NCBI RefSeq assembly: GCF_047496725.1
Contig: NC_132984.1
Span: 2,367,001-2,431,000 of the forward strand
Direction of reading: 5' to 3'
Length of the DNA stretch: 64,000 bases
Origin: Anoplolepis gracilipes
Lineage: Eukaryota; Arthropoda; Insecta; Hymenoptera; Formicidae
A model generated the notes under the pieces. That model had not been told where the DNA came from. It ran no database searches and saw only the letters and a list, made by a program, of their open reading frames with translations. Position numbers and translations under genes: made by a program. Shown piece by piece: positions 1-13,316 of this stretch (the first letter of the stretch is position 1; each line of letters opens with the position of its first letter).

Positions 1-3000
1 TCGTGGCCGCGCCGGGCCGCACCGCGCCGGAATCCCATAAATCGCCCAAAAATTCCCACCGGAGAGCACCCGCCCCGTCCGTGAACGTAAATTACCGGCT
101 TATTTCCGCGGCCCGGCGCGTCATTTGGATAAATAAAAATATTTATACCGAGGCCGCATGCACTCGGATACTAAATTAAACTCCAGTGTCCAGTGTCCCT
201 CGATCTTTCTTCTCCGCTCCCTCTCCCCGTCGTTCTCTCTCTTTTTCTCTTTCTCCCCTGGGGCGATGAGCAGGGCAAAAGATGATTATGCACGCCCTCG
301 TCGAATACGAGCTCGATTAACTCTTTATTTGTTGGTGTATTTTAAAGTGTGTACTCGTGTGTTATATGAATTAATGAGTTTAGTTTTAATATGTGTTACA
401 CATTATATTCACGGTTCTATCTGTATTTTATGTAAATTTGAGAGAGAATGCGTTCTTTAAATATATATTATAATGCTGCTAAGGAAAAAATATTTTTTAC
501 ATTTCATTATACTTGTTAAAAATAAACAAAATAAAAAATAGGCCTGAGGAGCAAATAGTGGCAAATAGTAAATAAGAAAATTGTTAAACTTATATGAATA
601 TATTTATTAATAATATTATTAAATTTTATAAAAAGTAACATAAATAAAATAAAAACATAAATAAAAAGATTTGCATTACGTTTAATTTACTGCGCTGAAG
701 AAGGCTCAAATTTGAGCTCGTATAAACGTTCGCCTAGTTATTCTATATAGTTCATCTTTTAATTCATATGTTTTACTGTACTAATTTATTTATAGTTGTG
801 AATTATATTATTAGTTAGATTTTATTTTACTACTTTTTAATTTATTATTCCTCCTTGCTCCCTACAGCATTTAATGTTTGTTATATTAATTATAAAACAA
901 CTATTTTTAACGGTTATAAATAAAATCTTTAATAAACACTCTTATTAATAATATTATTAAATTTTATAAAAAATAAAATGTTTACTTATTTGAACAAGGA
1001 TCGGTAGCATGACGAACGGCTGTTGCATATCATTTTTTATTTATAACAAAGACAATGTTTGCATAAAACGACTGAAATGAACCAGTCAGAATCTAAAACG
1101 ATAGGTATATAAAATCATTGTATTTGATAATTTGGCGGATAATCGCTTGTTAGCATTTTATAAAAAGACTAAAATTCTTAGCCAGATTGTAAAATATTTC
1201 AAATCTAACCACGATTTAAGAATATGGCCGCACTTTATAAAACTTTATAAAGGCATTTTATAAAAAGAGGGATTTTGTAATCTGGCTACGACAGATATAC
1301 GTGTAATATAAATATATTACTGTTCATAAATTTAACGAAACATTTCGCGAAACTTTTAATGAATTAAAATTCATATATCATATTTATGATTAAAGAGTAC
1401 AAACGTATCGCGAATCGTTTATAATAATGACAAATGGCAAATAAGAAGAATTAAATAATTCCCTGTCTACAAGTTAAGGCTAGATCAATTTATATGGCAA
1501 TGCGAATTTTTTTTCCTTATAATTTAAATGAATGATATCAATGGAAGATGTTTCTTTTTACGTGAGTAGGCAGAATATAATCCGACACTCTCGATTTGAA
1601 ATTATTCTGGCAGAATAAAATCGCCGATTAACGGTAGTTTCACTGATAGCGATTCGCGGGGATATTAGCCGCGCCGGTAGCCACTTTTGGCAACCATATG
1701 TCATGCGCTCTTTTCGGTAGCCCGGACGTTCATTATCGAGAAGAAAGGCGGGAATAAAAAGGAGGACGAGAAGAGAGAAGGGAAGAGACGCGCCTTCGCT
1801 TCCTTCTGTCTCGATACCCGGTATACCGGGTGCGTACGCGCGTATCGTTTGTAGTCGTATAGGCCACCTGGGAACGCGGACGATCGAAAGAGATCGAACA
1901 ATCATAGCGCACAGTCACGATTGCCTCGGAAGAGAATCGTGACGGAGAACGAAGAAAATGAGAAAATTGAAGAGGAGAAGAGGGAAGAGAAGAGAATGGC
2001 GTTGTTGTGTTATTATTATCGCGAGTAAGGCCCACAAAACGGGCCGCTTCCATTCGCGTCGAAGAAACGGAACCTCTGCTGGCCGATCGATCGACTGTTG
2101 TTTAAACGATACTCTCGATTCTCGATTATGAGGCCGCCGCCTGTCCCGCCGAAATTGGCGGCGCGAGACCACCTATTACGATCGCGGAACTAATCACGCC
2201 ACCGGGTAGAATTTTTGACGAAACACGTTTTACAGTTGCACATCCATTGATTGACTTTACAATAGATTTCGCTATGTAGCAGATTAAAGTTTTATATTAA
2301 TTTTGTATTTTCTTCTTCATGTTTTTCTCAATGTCATGAATTTTCATGCATCACGGGATCCATGGAAATAGGAAAGCAAAATGCAATGCATGTTTCACGA
2401 CGTGATTTTGTAAGAGATTAAAAGAATTAATTACTAATTAATGGTTGTGAATAGAATGTCAGTCACCCTGGCGAAAATTTTTATCGTAAGATTGTGTTTA
2501 TAAAGAGTTTTATTGATGGTTACATTGTTTATGAAGAGTTTTGTTAATATTTACTGTTGGGAAAACTGTTTGGTAGCACGTTGCAAACACCTGGTTAATC
2601 TTTTGCCAACAATAACATTTTACAAACATTTTAGAAAAGTGTAATAGAAACGTTGAAGACTATGTCATTAAACGATACTGAAACATTTGATTAAAAACGT
2701 CTTGAAAACAGTTATGTAACATCGATTTCAGTATGCATCAAAACAATCTTACAACATCTTCCAAACATTCTGTTCACAAGAAATTATTAAACATCTGTAC
2801 AACATAAAAATATAATCTTTTAAATATAAATCAGACGTAAGTAAAACATTTCTCAAATAGCTGCAAAAAAAAATCGCTTATCTATATATATAGAGGTGAG
2901 ACGCTGATCGATTTTCAAGAGTTCGGCTTCATGTAAAAAATAGTTCTCGTATAATTCCGGGCATGTACAATGCTTTTCCAAAGAGTTCCGACGATTTAAA

Positions 3001-5302
3001 CAATTGGATAATTTTTTAAATAATTATTTTAGCCGAAAACGCCTATTTTCGCTTTGGATGATTAGATTAGCAAGTATTTAATAATAAAAATAAATAAATC
3101 TGTGCGCTCACTAATAACGGAACTTGGGCCCTCATTTCAGCCAATTTGTAAATTGTTGTTATTTAGTTCAAAAAATTTAGAATATTTTTAATCCGTGTTA
3201 ATTCGTTTTTAATAGAATACGGACAATTTTTGTAAGGCTAACTTTAAATATAAATCGCGGGCTTAATATATTATCGTTCTAAGATTTTTGACTCTCGTAA
3301 TTAGTGACAATTATGTTTATTAATGCTTGCAGCAAATTGCAATTTATTTAAATAAGAAATCGCGGTTATAGCGGTAACCGTGGTTGGCCCTAAAATCGTT
3401 TGTCAATCACTTCCGATGATGGAAACACGAAAAGGAAACAACGACAGGCATTACCTGCGCTTTTTGAGCCCTTCTGAACGATCAGCGCGTTGGCATTGTT
3501 GTCGCCGAAGAAAACGTATGCCGATGATTCCATTTCGATCAATGACACATCGGGAGTTCCTTCGACCCGTCGCGATCGATTGAGTTTCTTTTTTCTCATT
3601 CATTGCTCCGGATCTCTCCTCCCTTCCTCCACCCTTAGTCCTTTATGCTCTGAATGCAAAAAAAGGGAGATAAAGAGAGAGACGACCCGGAAGGGGCGCT
3701 AGGCGAAATATTATTTCCTTTTTTCTGAGTCAACCCTTTTCCCGAAAGGAACACCGATCGACAAATCCTGCGATAAACAATTGAGTGATCGATAAACTGA
3801 AACCTTTTCTGAGCGAATACAATGAAAATTGTTGTGTATAATAATTTGTTTTTATATAGACGAAACATATTTGAAAATAAAATTGTATGTAGATTAAGTT
3901 TTATAAATGCGAAAACATAGCTTTACAATAAAAATTGTCAATATATCTAAAGTTGTTTGATTTTAATTAACTTAAAGTAGAAAATATTCTTTTTTCAAAT
4001 GTTAAATCTTAAGATTACTTGTAAATATATTGCCAAAAAGGCAGTTTGTATTAAACCACTTTTTGACCGTATTTTTTACGCTTACATATCATTTACAAGA
4101 CAATCTAATTTAGGACAGAAACCTTTACGTTATACTCGCATTTCTTGTCTCTTGTATTATTTTTATGCAATTTGCAATTTATTATTTAGTTTTTAATTTT
4201 ATTATTTATGTCAACTGTATTAAAAATTTTCACACTAGATTCTATGTTAAAATTTTTGATTTGATATATTATAAAAAGTATATAATTTAACGCGCACAGT
4301 AATATCGTACATCAATCAAATAAACAAAATAATAAACGGGTTCAAGGAGCAAATAGCAGATGTAAAAGTTAAAGTTATTGGAAGACGATTGATTCAAATC
4401 TTGTTAAGCCTATCAATAATCGGCTTTCGGAACATTTTGAAACGCAATAATTTCGAGAGAGGCCACGAATAAGATGCTTTTCAAAAATATCCGATAATAA
4501 CCGACATTGGCAATAAAGGCAGAATTAACAGATACGGCATTAGTAACGTCGATATCGCGCGATGTTCGCAAAAGGATATTATCCCACGTGTGCATCACAA
4601 ACACATACACACTTTCTCTTTGTTCATCGTCCACGTTAATCCATAATGCGCGCGCACAATACATCCTTTTCTCCATTTTACGGCTGTCGCAGTCGAATTC
4701 GAGAATAGAACGTGTGTCCCCGCACCTTTCTTTCTTTCTTTCTTCTTTCCCTGTCTCTCACCCTCCCCCGGTATCGAATTAAATTCTACCTGGAAATCGT
4801 CGTCGTCGTCATCGTCGTCGTCCTTCGGCGTCGCGATCCTTTCGTTCGAAATCGCACGGCCGAATTAGCTGGTAATTGTTGTCCTCGAAAAGAGAGAAAA
4901 CGAATTACTCCCCTCCTTCCCGACTACCTGGCGTGGAGAATTTATTCAGGTATACACGGGACGCACACACAAGTCGAAAGTCCACGGTGTATCATCTAAC
5001 TGTCATTATTAATACGACGTTAATTCGATATTACGTCGCGCGTCGAATGAAATGAGAAATCTTGACTAAAAGTAGCGCAATCTTTGCGTCCTTGCAATTT
5101 TGAAAGTATTATTCTCAATAAGTTTTGGATGGCAAAATTTTTAAACTTTTTGCATCCGCCAATTTTTTTTTCAAAACCTTGAAATTTATAAATAGGTACG
5201 CTTTTATAAATTTTGAACTAAAGTTAAAAATTAATAATATTTAAGCTGAACATTGTTTTATTTGATTATTAATAAATATAATTACTAAATCGAGAGAACA
5301 CA

Positions 5303-5303
<1 letters not shown>
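1..5303. other. Intergenic, mostly AT-rich
   Basis: It begins with a very G+C- and CpG-rich block (1-130). GC-richer parts lie at 1.65-2.2, 3.4-3.75 and 4.5-5.0 kb. A diverged repeat containing GAGCAAATAG recurs near 550, 4350 and (weaker) 6340. At 2.5-2.8 kb there is repetitive sequence with many AAACAT/AACATC units. A GTC-rich triplet run lies near 4800. No exon with splice support was found; open frames at 1.6-2.2 kb are compositional. Confidence 0.6.

Positions 5304-5335
<32 letters not shown>
5304..5335. repeat. A-run of 32 bases
   Basis: Homopolymer in AT-rich intergenic DNA. Confidence 0.95.
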
Positions 5336-5337
<2 letters not shown>

Positions 5338-5557
5338 ATTTTTATAACAAGTCGATGTTAAATAATGAATTGTATCATTTATTATTATTATTTATGAGAG
5401 AGCGATTCTTAACAGTTTTTAAAATAATGAACCGTATTAAAAACCCAAAATAATTGACAGATTTTCGCACGCTCAAAGCGACATAAATTTCTATAATTAC
5501 GTACCACGTCGGTCAGTAATTTTTAAGTAAAGTTATAAACAGAGAAAGAAAAAAAGA

Positions 5558-5561
<4 letters not shown>

Positions 5562-5594
<33 letters not shown>
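5562..5594. repeat. (GA)n microsatellite
   Basis: Pure GA run preceding a G+C-rich unique block (5.6-6.2 kb). Confidence 0.9.
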
Positions 5595-5597
<3 letters not shown>

Positions 5598-8500
5598 GAC
5601 TCGTCAATTGCTTTGTTGATTGGTCCGTAGCGCGTATGATCGGCAGGTCTTATGAACCTGCGACGTGCGGAGAACGAACACAAAGTGCAGAGTCGGCATT
5701 CAGCGAGAGAAAAGCCGGCGGAGATCTCGTGGCTCTCTCTATCATTGCAGCAAAGAATCCTTCGAGTCGAATTATCGCCCCACGAATTTGATTACGGCTT
5801 CTGAAGATGCCGGGGGCGCGCACGGATGCCGGGTAGAGATGGGTGACGCGGCAACAAGCATTGTAGGTCGTTTAATAACTCTCAGTGGGTGTCTACCGCA
5901 GGCCACTGGTGTTATTCGGCCACCTTTTATTCCCGCTGAGGCCTCTCCTCGACCTGCCCGTCCAGCCCCGCTTCCTCCACCGGAATCCGAAAACGGACCG
6001 GGCCGACTTCAAAGAGGCCACAATGCGACGGATCACCAGATACTTTCACGTAAGGTGGCTTAATTGGAACGCGACTGGAGCCCCGTAAAGAGAGGTGAAG
6101 CGAGGTGCTTCGAGCTCAAACGGAGGAAGCGGACTACTTCGAGTCGATTAATTTGATTTATACGTCCGATAATTTGCGCCGGAGGCGTCCAATTGCGATA
6201 GCCGTTATATCTCGTGAGATGATAACCGATAGATAAAATATGATAATATTTTTTATAGTTCTAATCCTGAAATCAATATTAATCAAGACGGCTCCGATGA
6301 AAAATAAAAAATAATAACCGGACTTAAATAGCAAATGTGCAATAAACTAAATAAAAAACTAAACATACAATCGGTTCGCGGATTGATAAATTTAAAGTCA
6401 GTAACACATAAATAATAAACTTAAAATGAAAAATAAAATTGTCGAAAATTGCATAAAAATAATGACAAAAAATCTAATGTGCAAACGTTCCTGTCTTAGA
6501 CTGGACCTCTCTTAAACAACACAGAATCACATGTGAATCCAGAGAAAGTTGTATCGTGACAACTAAAAGAAATGTGTATTAAACTATACAATTCTATTAC
6601 AAATTGCCGACTTGTGTGAATATTGCCCGTGTGAATAAGTCCGCTACTATAGCTTTTATTCGATCCTTTTCTCCATCCTCTTCATTTTAATGCTACCGTA
6701 TAAGGCACCCCGCTTGACCGCCGGGCACTTAGCGTAGGGCGAAAAGGCGAGAAAAAGAGAGGAAACGGATCGACTAGGACGAGGTCAAAGCGATCCTCGA
6801 CCAAGTTCGACCGGTGCATATTATATCGAGTCGATGGGGTATGCCGTCGTTTGTCATCCGCCCAGCTCTTACGGAGCCGTTCGTATTTTCGTGACGCAAA
6901 AAAAAGAACGCGACAGAGAAGAAGATGAAGAAGAAGCGGCTAGACGGAGGAAGAGAACTCCGGTCGCGCATTGTCGCGGTTCACAAAGGCCACAAAGGAG
7001 GACGTGTGAATCAGCAGTAATGGGGATAATGCAAAACTACGGACGCGAGAGTCGCGAGGGAGACACGCGGGGATACCTGAGGGCTATCGAATCGTAGGGT
7101 CCGACTAGATGAAGGAGGGAAGAAGAGAAAACATCGCCGAGCGGAACTTCCAACAGAATCAAGGACTTTGGTTAACGTTCCGTGTCGAGAAGTCGAGTGT
7201 TTTCCTGGATCGTCGAGAATGTTCGCGAAGATCCAATGACAAACGGGGACGACAAATCTGAGATAAATCTCGCGTGTATATTTTCATAAAGTAAAGAAAC
7301 ATTGGCGATTGCGGGCGAATGTAATGTTTTAAAATTAACCGTTGCAAGATTTTCAATATTAGCCAGGTGCTACGATGTAGTTGAATATTTAACAATGTAA
7401 TCTGATAAAATAATGATTTCGTACTGGTAAATTTTCGTAGGAATTAAGTAGAAGTAGATATTGTAATGGGAAATATATATATAATTGTAATTTAAATAAA
7501 GAACACCGACAACCCTTAGGGGAGTCCGGAAAATAAATTTTAGTAATCAAATACAAATTAATAATACAAATTTAACCAAGGAGTTAATGGTATAATTAAA
7601 TTTTTTAATACATCTATTATCTGCATATCTATTCTCTAGAGTAATTAAATTAATATAATAATAACTTTGTAATAACAAAATTATTAATTACTCACTTTTT
7701 AAATATTTTCGTGCAATATGATAAAATTAATATTTAAAAAATTTTTTAATATTTTATATAAACAGTTTTTTTTTTCATTATGTTAAAATTAGTTATTTAC
7801 TTAATTTATTCATTTATTCAAAGTCTAATTTTTTTAATTTAGTCTTGATTCAAAACACGCAATATTACGTAAAGTCACATTTACCATGGAAAATTTCTTT
7901 ATATTGATGACATCAACATGATGTGTATTCTTTAGCTTGCTTTCCAAATAAATATTATCAGAATTTATCGAAAGGTTAGGTCTAAAATCCTCACAAAACG
8001 CAAAACACAAGGTAAAGTACATACAGTTTCGAAGTAAATTTCGTCCAGAAATTCCACTCAATTATTAAATCGTCAAAATTATAGAAATCATAATACATTA
8101 TTAAACACGATATTATTTACATAATTTTTAATTATGCGTAAAACAATATTTACTCATATTCAATTTTTCCACAATTTGCAAATTAGCTTTAAAAAAATTT
8201 ACAAAAAATTGTTACGAAATATATCATATAATAAATAATAAAATAAAATATAAAATATGTTTTATAATTTATAATATATTATATAACATAACGTGAATAT
8301 AATTGAAATAAGCAAATAACATTTTATATTAAATATACAATTATTATAATTATAATTATAATTATAATTATAAGATATATATTCAACCCATGACGTAGAA
8401 AAATGTTGAGTTTATAATACACGTAGAGCTCGGCGAAAGTATCCAGTTGTCTCGACAGTTTATCGTACGTCGTCAGCGCAAGTCGGCTAAAAATAATAAT

Positions 8501-8800
8501 ACATAATAATTCATACATGTAATTATATATAAAATTATTTTATTAAAATTATTGTATTTATTATTTATTCAAAGTTATAAGCCCACAATTAAACTAAAAA
8601 ATATTCGAAAGAATTTGTTCATCAAAGATATATAAGATAATGGCATCCAGTTTGCTCGTTATTTGTTATGCAATGGTTATGCAAAAAGAAAACTTATATA
8701 GTAATATATTGCGACATCAAAATATTCAATAAAACTTTTTCAAATATATTTGAAGTTTATAATGAGTTTCTTAGTTGTGCACTAAAATTTTTAAGAAGGA
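5595..8800. other. Intergenic
   Basis: CpG-containing, G+C-richer sequence at 5.6-6.2 and 6.7-7.3 kb may be regulatory. The rest is AT-rich, with (TAAT)-like repeats near 8340-8370. No gene was recognised. Confidence 0.6.
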
Positions 8801-9109
8801 CGGATAAAATAGGCTGACTTTTGCTTAAGAAATATAATGTAATTTATAAATGTTTTCTTATAGTTTTCAAGCTGCCGAATATGATGGTACATATTTTATT
8901 TATTTAAAACCGTGGAAAAATGATCAAAATTCGTTTTAAATGGACCAAAATAACTATTTTTCACTTTTTTACGAATTTTGATCATTTTTCCATGGATTTA
9001 CACAAATAAAACTGATACTATTATATTCAACATTCTAAAAAACTATAAAAAATTACGTCTATAAATTGGATTACACTTCTTAAGTAAAAGTCGGCATATA
9101 TTCCTATCG
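8801..9109. mobile_element. Palindromic MITE, about 145-bp imperfect arms
   Basis: The left half and the reverse complement of the right half align throughout, sharing GGAAAAATGATCAAAATTC, CTTAAGAA and TTATAGTTTT with moderate divergence. The core GAAAAATGATCAAAATTCG and its inverse are nearly perfect. The centre (about 8935-8965) is short. It is noncoding, a typical foldback element; no target duplication is evident. Confidence 0.7.
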
Positions 9110-11705
9110 TTTTATTATTATCTTCTTGAATAAAAGGCATTTTTTTATTTGAAATGAGTATATCATTCGCTTGCATATCTATTTGATAAATTCAGTACTT
9201 ATCCGTCTTGAAAATAGTTTGAAAGATTTGAATTTTTTCGCTTAAATATATACGACTAGTATAACATAAAAAAAGCTCTTGTGTGTATAATAAAAATGCT
9301 TTCAATCATTTTTTTCGTTATCCCTGTCAAAAACATTCTATCGTGAAAGAGTTCATGTCATATTGAGAGTATCTTCCCCTTTTCCCCGCCAAAAGACGTA
9401 ATGAATAGTTACACGTCACGGAGGCAGCATTGTTAATTTGACCGGTGACTGGATAAAAAAGGCTGTAATTTATACAGTAGCTCGCGGTGAGTGATAACAA
9501 GATATCAGACGCGCGAACAGTGATTAGGGACCTTCTCGTGCACGCCCCTCAGAACGACAAACTGACAATTTTCACCTCGTCGTTATCCTCTCGAGAGGCA
9601 CGTCCATTGTTTCTGATCCCAGAAGGATCATCTCAAGTGCCCTTTCGTCGAACATGCGTGCTTGTGCGTGAGCAGGAAGCGTGAACAAGGATACAGGATT
9701 CTCTCTGTCCCGACCCGGGTAACTCCTGACACATCTCGGGATGCGCGCGGAGGTGGCTACCTTCTCATTAAATCCATTATACAAGTGAACGGCGATGAAC
9801 TTGACCTGCGCTGGGCCGTCAGACCGGCTTAGACAGATCGTTTAGGTGGAATCTAAATCATCTACCTTCCCTTCCCCTTTTCTGATTCCCGCTGCCTGAA
9901 AATGCGCTCGACCGCGTCACCATTCCTGACCAACCTCTCACGACTTCATTAGTACCGACCTGCTTTGGAATGCGTGGGATTTCGGATATCAGGAATTGGG
10001 AAAGTATGCGTAGAATTACCCAATAATAATAGCATAATTGCTGTATGAAATATTGTTATTTGATATCAAGAAATAGATCAGATAAAATAGAAATAAAATA
10101 ATTATTATTTCGCATAATAAAATTATTAGATATTATAATGGAAAGAAAAGCTTGCAAAAAATGGTAAATAAAAATATAATGAATACAATTATACCAAATA
10201 TGTCAGAAAATAAAGAAAACATCAATGAATACATCAGTGACCGTGGAATTATAAACATCTTTTTATTTCCATAAAAAACTGAGAGAAATAACTTAATAAA
10301 AATACTTTAAGAAAAACAAATATTTCAAAGATAAATAAAAATAGAAAATTTTGGCAGACCTTTGACACGAAAGAACACTGTGAAATTCGGAAGAAATTCA
10401 TAAAGGAGCTATAATGATAGTAATCGCACAGTAAAAACAAACACAATCTAAATTGAAATATCCACAACATCTATACTTGAATCAGAACTGCTCCACTTAT
10501 TGAAAAATCTATCATTGTACTTTGCCCCCTATATAATAGATCAGCCCGGATGGTGATCCAAGCAAACCCCAATCTGTGGCATCCAGATAACGCGGATCCG
10601 CGGTCGCCCGTTGCGGATCGTTACTTTATTCAATTCACGCACCCCTTTCTCTGACCCCCCTTTGCCCTCGTTCGGACTGCGCGATTTTAAAAGCGCGGCT
10701 TGCTCGCGTGCGCGACACGTAACAATGACACCCTCCTTTTCGATTGGCCGCAACCCCTACACCTACAGTGTATTCCTGTGTATCCGGGATAATGGCGGGC
10801 TTCTGTCGAGACCCTTTTTTAAAGATGCGCTGTTCTTTTGTAAGCACGATCTAAATTAACCGACGGTCGCGCGTTCGTATCTGTTGATATATTCACGTCC
10901 GATTGTTTAGCAACAAATTTAATAATTTATTAACATAAAGAAAACAAAGAGTAAATATTCAAAAAAGTTATATTTTATATATATACTTTTATATTAATTC
11001 TGAAATTGTTTTTTACAATAATATATAAATTATATCGTAAGGTGATAGGAATGGAGACAAAAATGACCAAATATTTGAGGAAGGAAATTTAAGGACGTTA
11101 AAACGTCTAACAATAAATTTAAACACATTTATAATTTGAGATTTACACATGATTTTTTGAAAGATATTTCGCATCAAGATATTGGCTGGATGCATATAAT
11201 GCACCACTAACGAAATGTTACACGACACAACTATAAATGTGTTAATAGAAAAAACGATCAACAAATCATTAAGAAAACATATTGTGGTAGATAACATTGA
11301 CTTATTTTCAATGTTAGCCTTTGCAAAAGAAAATAGGACGCCATCATACAAAATAAAAAAAAATTTGAAAAAGAAAAATTATTTATTTTCGTGTGGTGTG
11401 GTAAAATAAATAATTATATATGTCACATAAATTATATGTATATGCTTTAGATATATATATAGAATATATGTAATTTAATAATACATTTTTTTTTACATGT
11501 TCAATAATCATTTTCTAGTGGCCGTTTTCGAAAAGGACATAATTACTGGGTAAGTAAAGAAAAATTGAACTATTATTAAACCGTTGAAACTCGACAAAAA
11601 ACCATCACAAACAGAAAATTATAAAAGCATCAAAAGCTATATCAAGCTGGTAACGAATAGTAATGAACTCACAATCAGATACGTGTGAAGCCAAAACCAA
11701 TTTAT
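9110..11705. other. Intergenic
   Basis: G+C-richer unique blocks at 9.35-10.0 kb and 10.53-10.9 kb are candidate regulatory DNA; AT-rich elsewhere. Frames at 11.0-11.4 kb on both strands look like chance or remnant coding sequence and could not be assigned. Confidence 0.55.
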
Positions 11706-11806
11706 GCGTCTATTCTGTAAAAATGCTCTGTAACGCTGTATCTCTAAACTATGTAGCTTACATTGCACTATAATTACGGAAGATACGGATATATATATTA
11801 TATATA

Positions 11807-11858
<52 letters not shown>

Positions 11859-12168
11859 TAATATTAATATTAATATTGATATTGAATAATATTAATATTG
11901 ATTTTAAAATATTCCAAAATTTGGATCATTCATTGCGTTTTGAAAACTATTAAAGTTGAAGGAGAACAAATATAATCTCTAAATGTAGCGCTTATGGCGA
12001 GAAAAATGTCACTGTAAACTTACAGAGCTATACAACATCTTATAGAGATTTATTATAGTTATAGAATTATAATTATTATTATTATTTAATAATTTATTGT
12101 ATAATAATTTATTATTATTATAGTTTATAGAGATACAGCGTTACAGAGCATTTTTACAGAATAGACCC
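11706..12168. mobile_element. MITE with about 45-bp inverted termini
   Basis: The left end GTCTATTCTGTAAAAATGCT continues through CTGTAACGCTGTATCTCTA. The right end is its reverse complement with two or three differences. The 463-bp element contains a (TA)n tract (about 11813-11852) and no coding frame. It sits about 120 bp before the first exon of the decayed zinc-finger gene. The superfamily is not assigned. Confidence 0.75.
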
Positions 12169-12286
12169 ATTAATATATAACGTACATATATATAATTTAC
12201 AATTTATTTAATCTTATATTTGTACTCCGTCAATGTGTAATTAATGCAATGTGAGATTAATACAATTTTATTATTATTTTTTTCAG

Positions 12287-13280
12287 GATTTGTTAAAAAA
12301 ATGTTTTTCTTCCAATGAGGATGTTGTATCCTTCTCGGATGAGGAGGTCCAACTGAGACGAGGAGAATACATTAAATATCTTGAAGAAGGTATGTAAGTG
12401 TGTATATGATTTTTATATAAAATATAAAAAAGAACAATAAAATAATATATAACAATAAATAAAATATATGAAATTATTTATTCAGTAATGCAGAAAAATT
12501 CAGATAACAAGAAAACGAAAGACTAAGAGAAAGGACAATCTTCAGATAATGACGCAGCAACAGGTGATGAAATGGTAAGGAAGGAAAATATTTTAGTAAT
12601 AATATTGTGAATATTTCAAACCTATCATAATTTATATGTATTTTAGATTATGTTCCAGAAAATAAAACAAGAGAAGAAAAGTGATGTATCGTCAGACTCT
12701 AGTGACGCATTCACATCAGGAATGGTAAATGAGAAAAATATTTTAATAATAATAATATGATAAAAATATAATAAAGACTTACAAATATAAGTGGTAAGAG
12801 CAGTCGCCCGACAAGTAAAAGACGCGGGTGGAAAAAATCCCCCCTCTCTACCCCCTTAAAGAAAACGAGAAAAAATTGGTTATAGAATTCTCAAAAATGA
12901 GAAACTATTACTGGGTAAATACATCAAGTAAAATATGCACAGTTCAATGTTCGCGAGAATTAATTTCTAAATTTACACATTAACATCCGCCTATGGCTCT
13001 TACTGCCAAGTCGATAGTTATATGTTTGTAAATATTGAGCTTTATTCGAAATATTACAAATATAAGTTTAAATAAATAAATAATTTAAAAACTATGTTTT
13101 AAATATTTATTATTTTTTTTGTTACAGATAAAATGTCCACATTATCCTAAAAAGCTTACTAGACAAAATAATGTGAAGAGACATATTGAAAGCGTACACG
13201 AAAAAAATCATACATAAATGTGAATTTTGCATGAAGAAATACATAAGATTACATACCTTAAAAAAGCACATAAAAACTGT

Positions 13281-13287
<7 letters not shown>
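12287..13287 (+). pseudogene. Decayed multi-exon C2H2 zinc-finger gene
   Basis: Four segments with splice-like borders keep one reading phase: 12287-12389 (tttttttcag | GAT..GAA-G | gtatgt), 12486-12574, 12647-12724 and 13128 onward. The first reads as an acidic region (NEDVVSFSDEEVQLRRGEY), the second and third as Lys/Ser/Asp-rich linkers. The last gives one C2H2-like finger (IKCPHYPKKLTRQNNVKRH, then IESVH) whose second Cys is Tyr, then after a one-base frameshift near 13213 a second finger (KCEFCMKKY, then HTLKKHIKTVH). An in-frame TAA lies in segment 2 (12524-12526). The 3' end is lost in a run of about 31 A. No start codon is visible, though a possible earlier segment ends at 11549 (ATTACTGG | gtaagt). 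The retained introns rule out a simple retrocopy. It is probably a decayed member of a lineage-specific zinc-finger family; the family is not recognised. Confidence 0.6.

Positions 13288-13315
<28 letters not shown>
13285..13315. repeat. A-run of about 31 bases
   Basis: Homopolymer directly after the second zinc finger of the decayed gene; replication slippage here probably destroyed its 3' end. Confidence 0.9.

Positions 13316-13316
<1 letters not shown>

Noticed and set aside
1558..2172. Overlapping minus-strand frames rich in Arg and Ser
   Set aside because: Compositional artefacts of a GA-rich, CpG-rich block; several frames are open at once and none resembles a protein family.
11013..11409. 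Open frames on both strands before the zinc-finger pseudogene
   Set aside because: Could be an upstream part of the decayed gene or a repeat, but no motif or splice border ties either frame to it.
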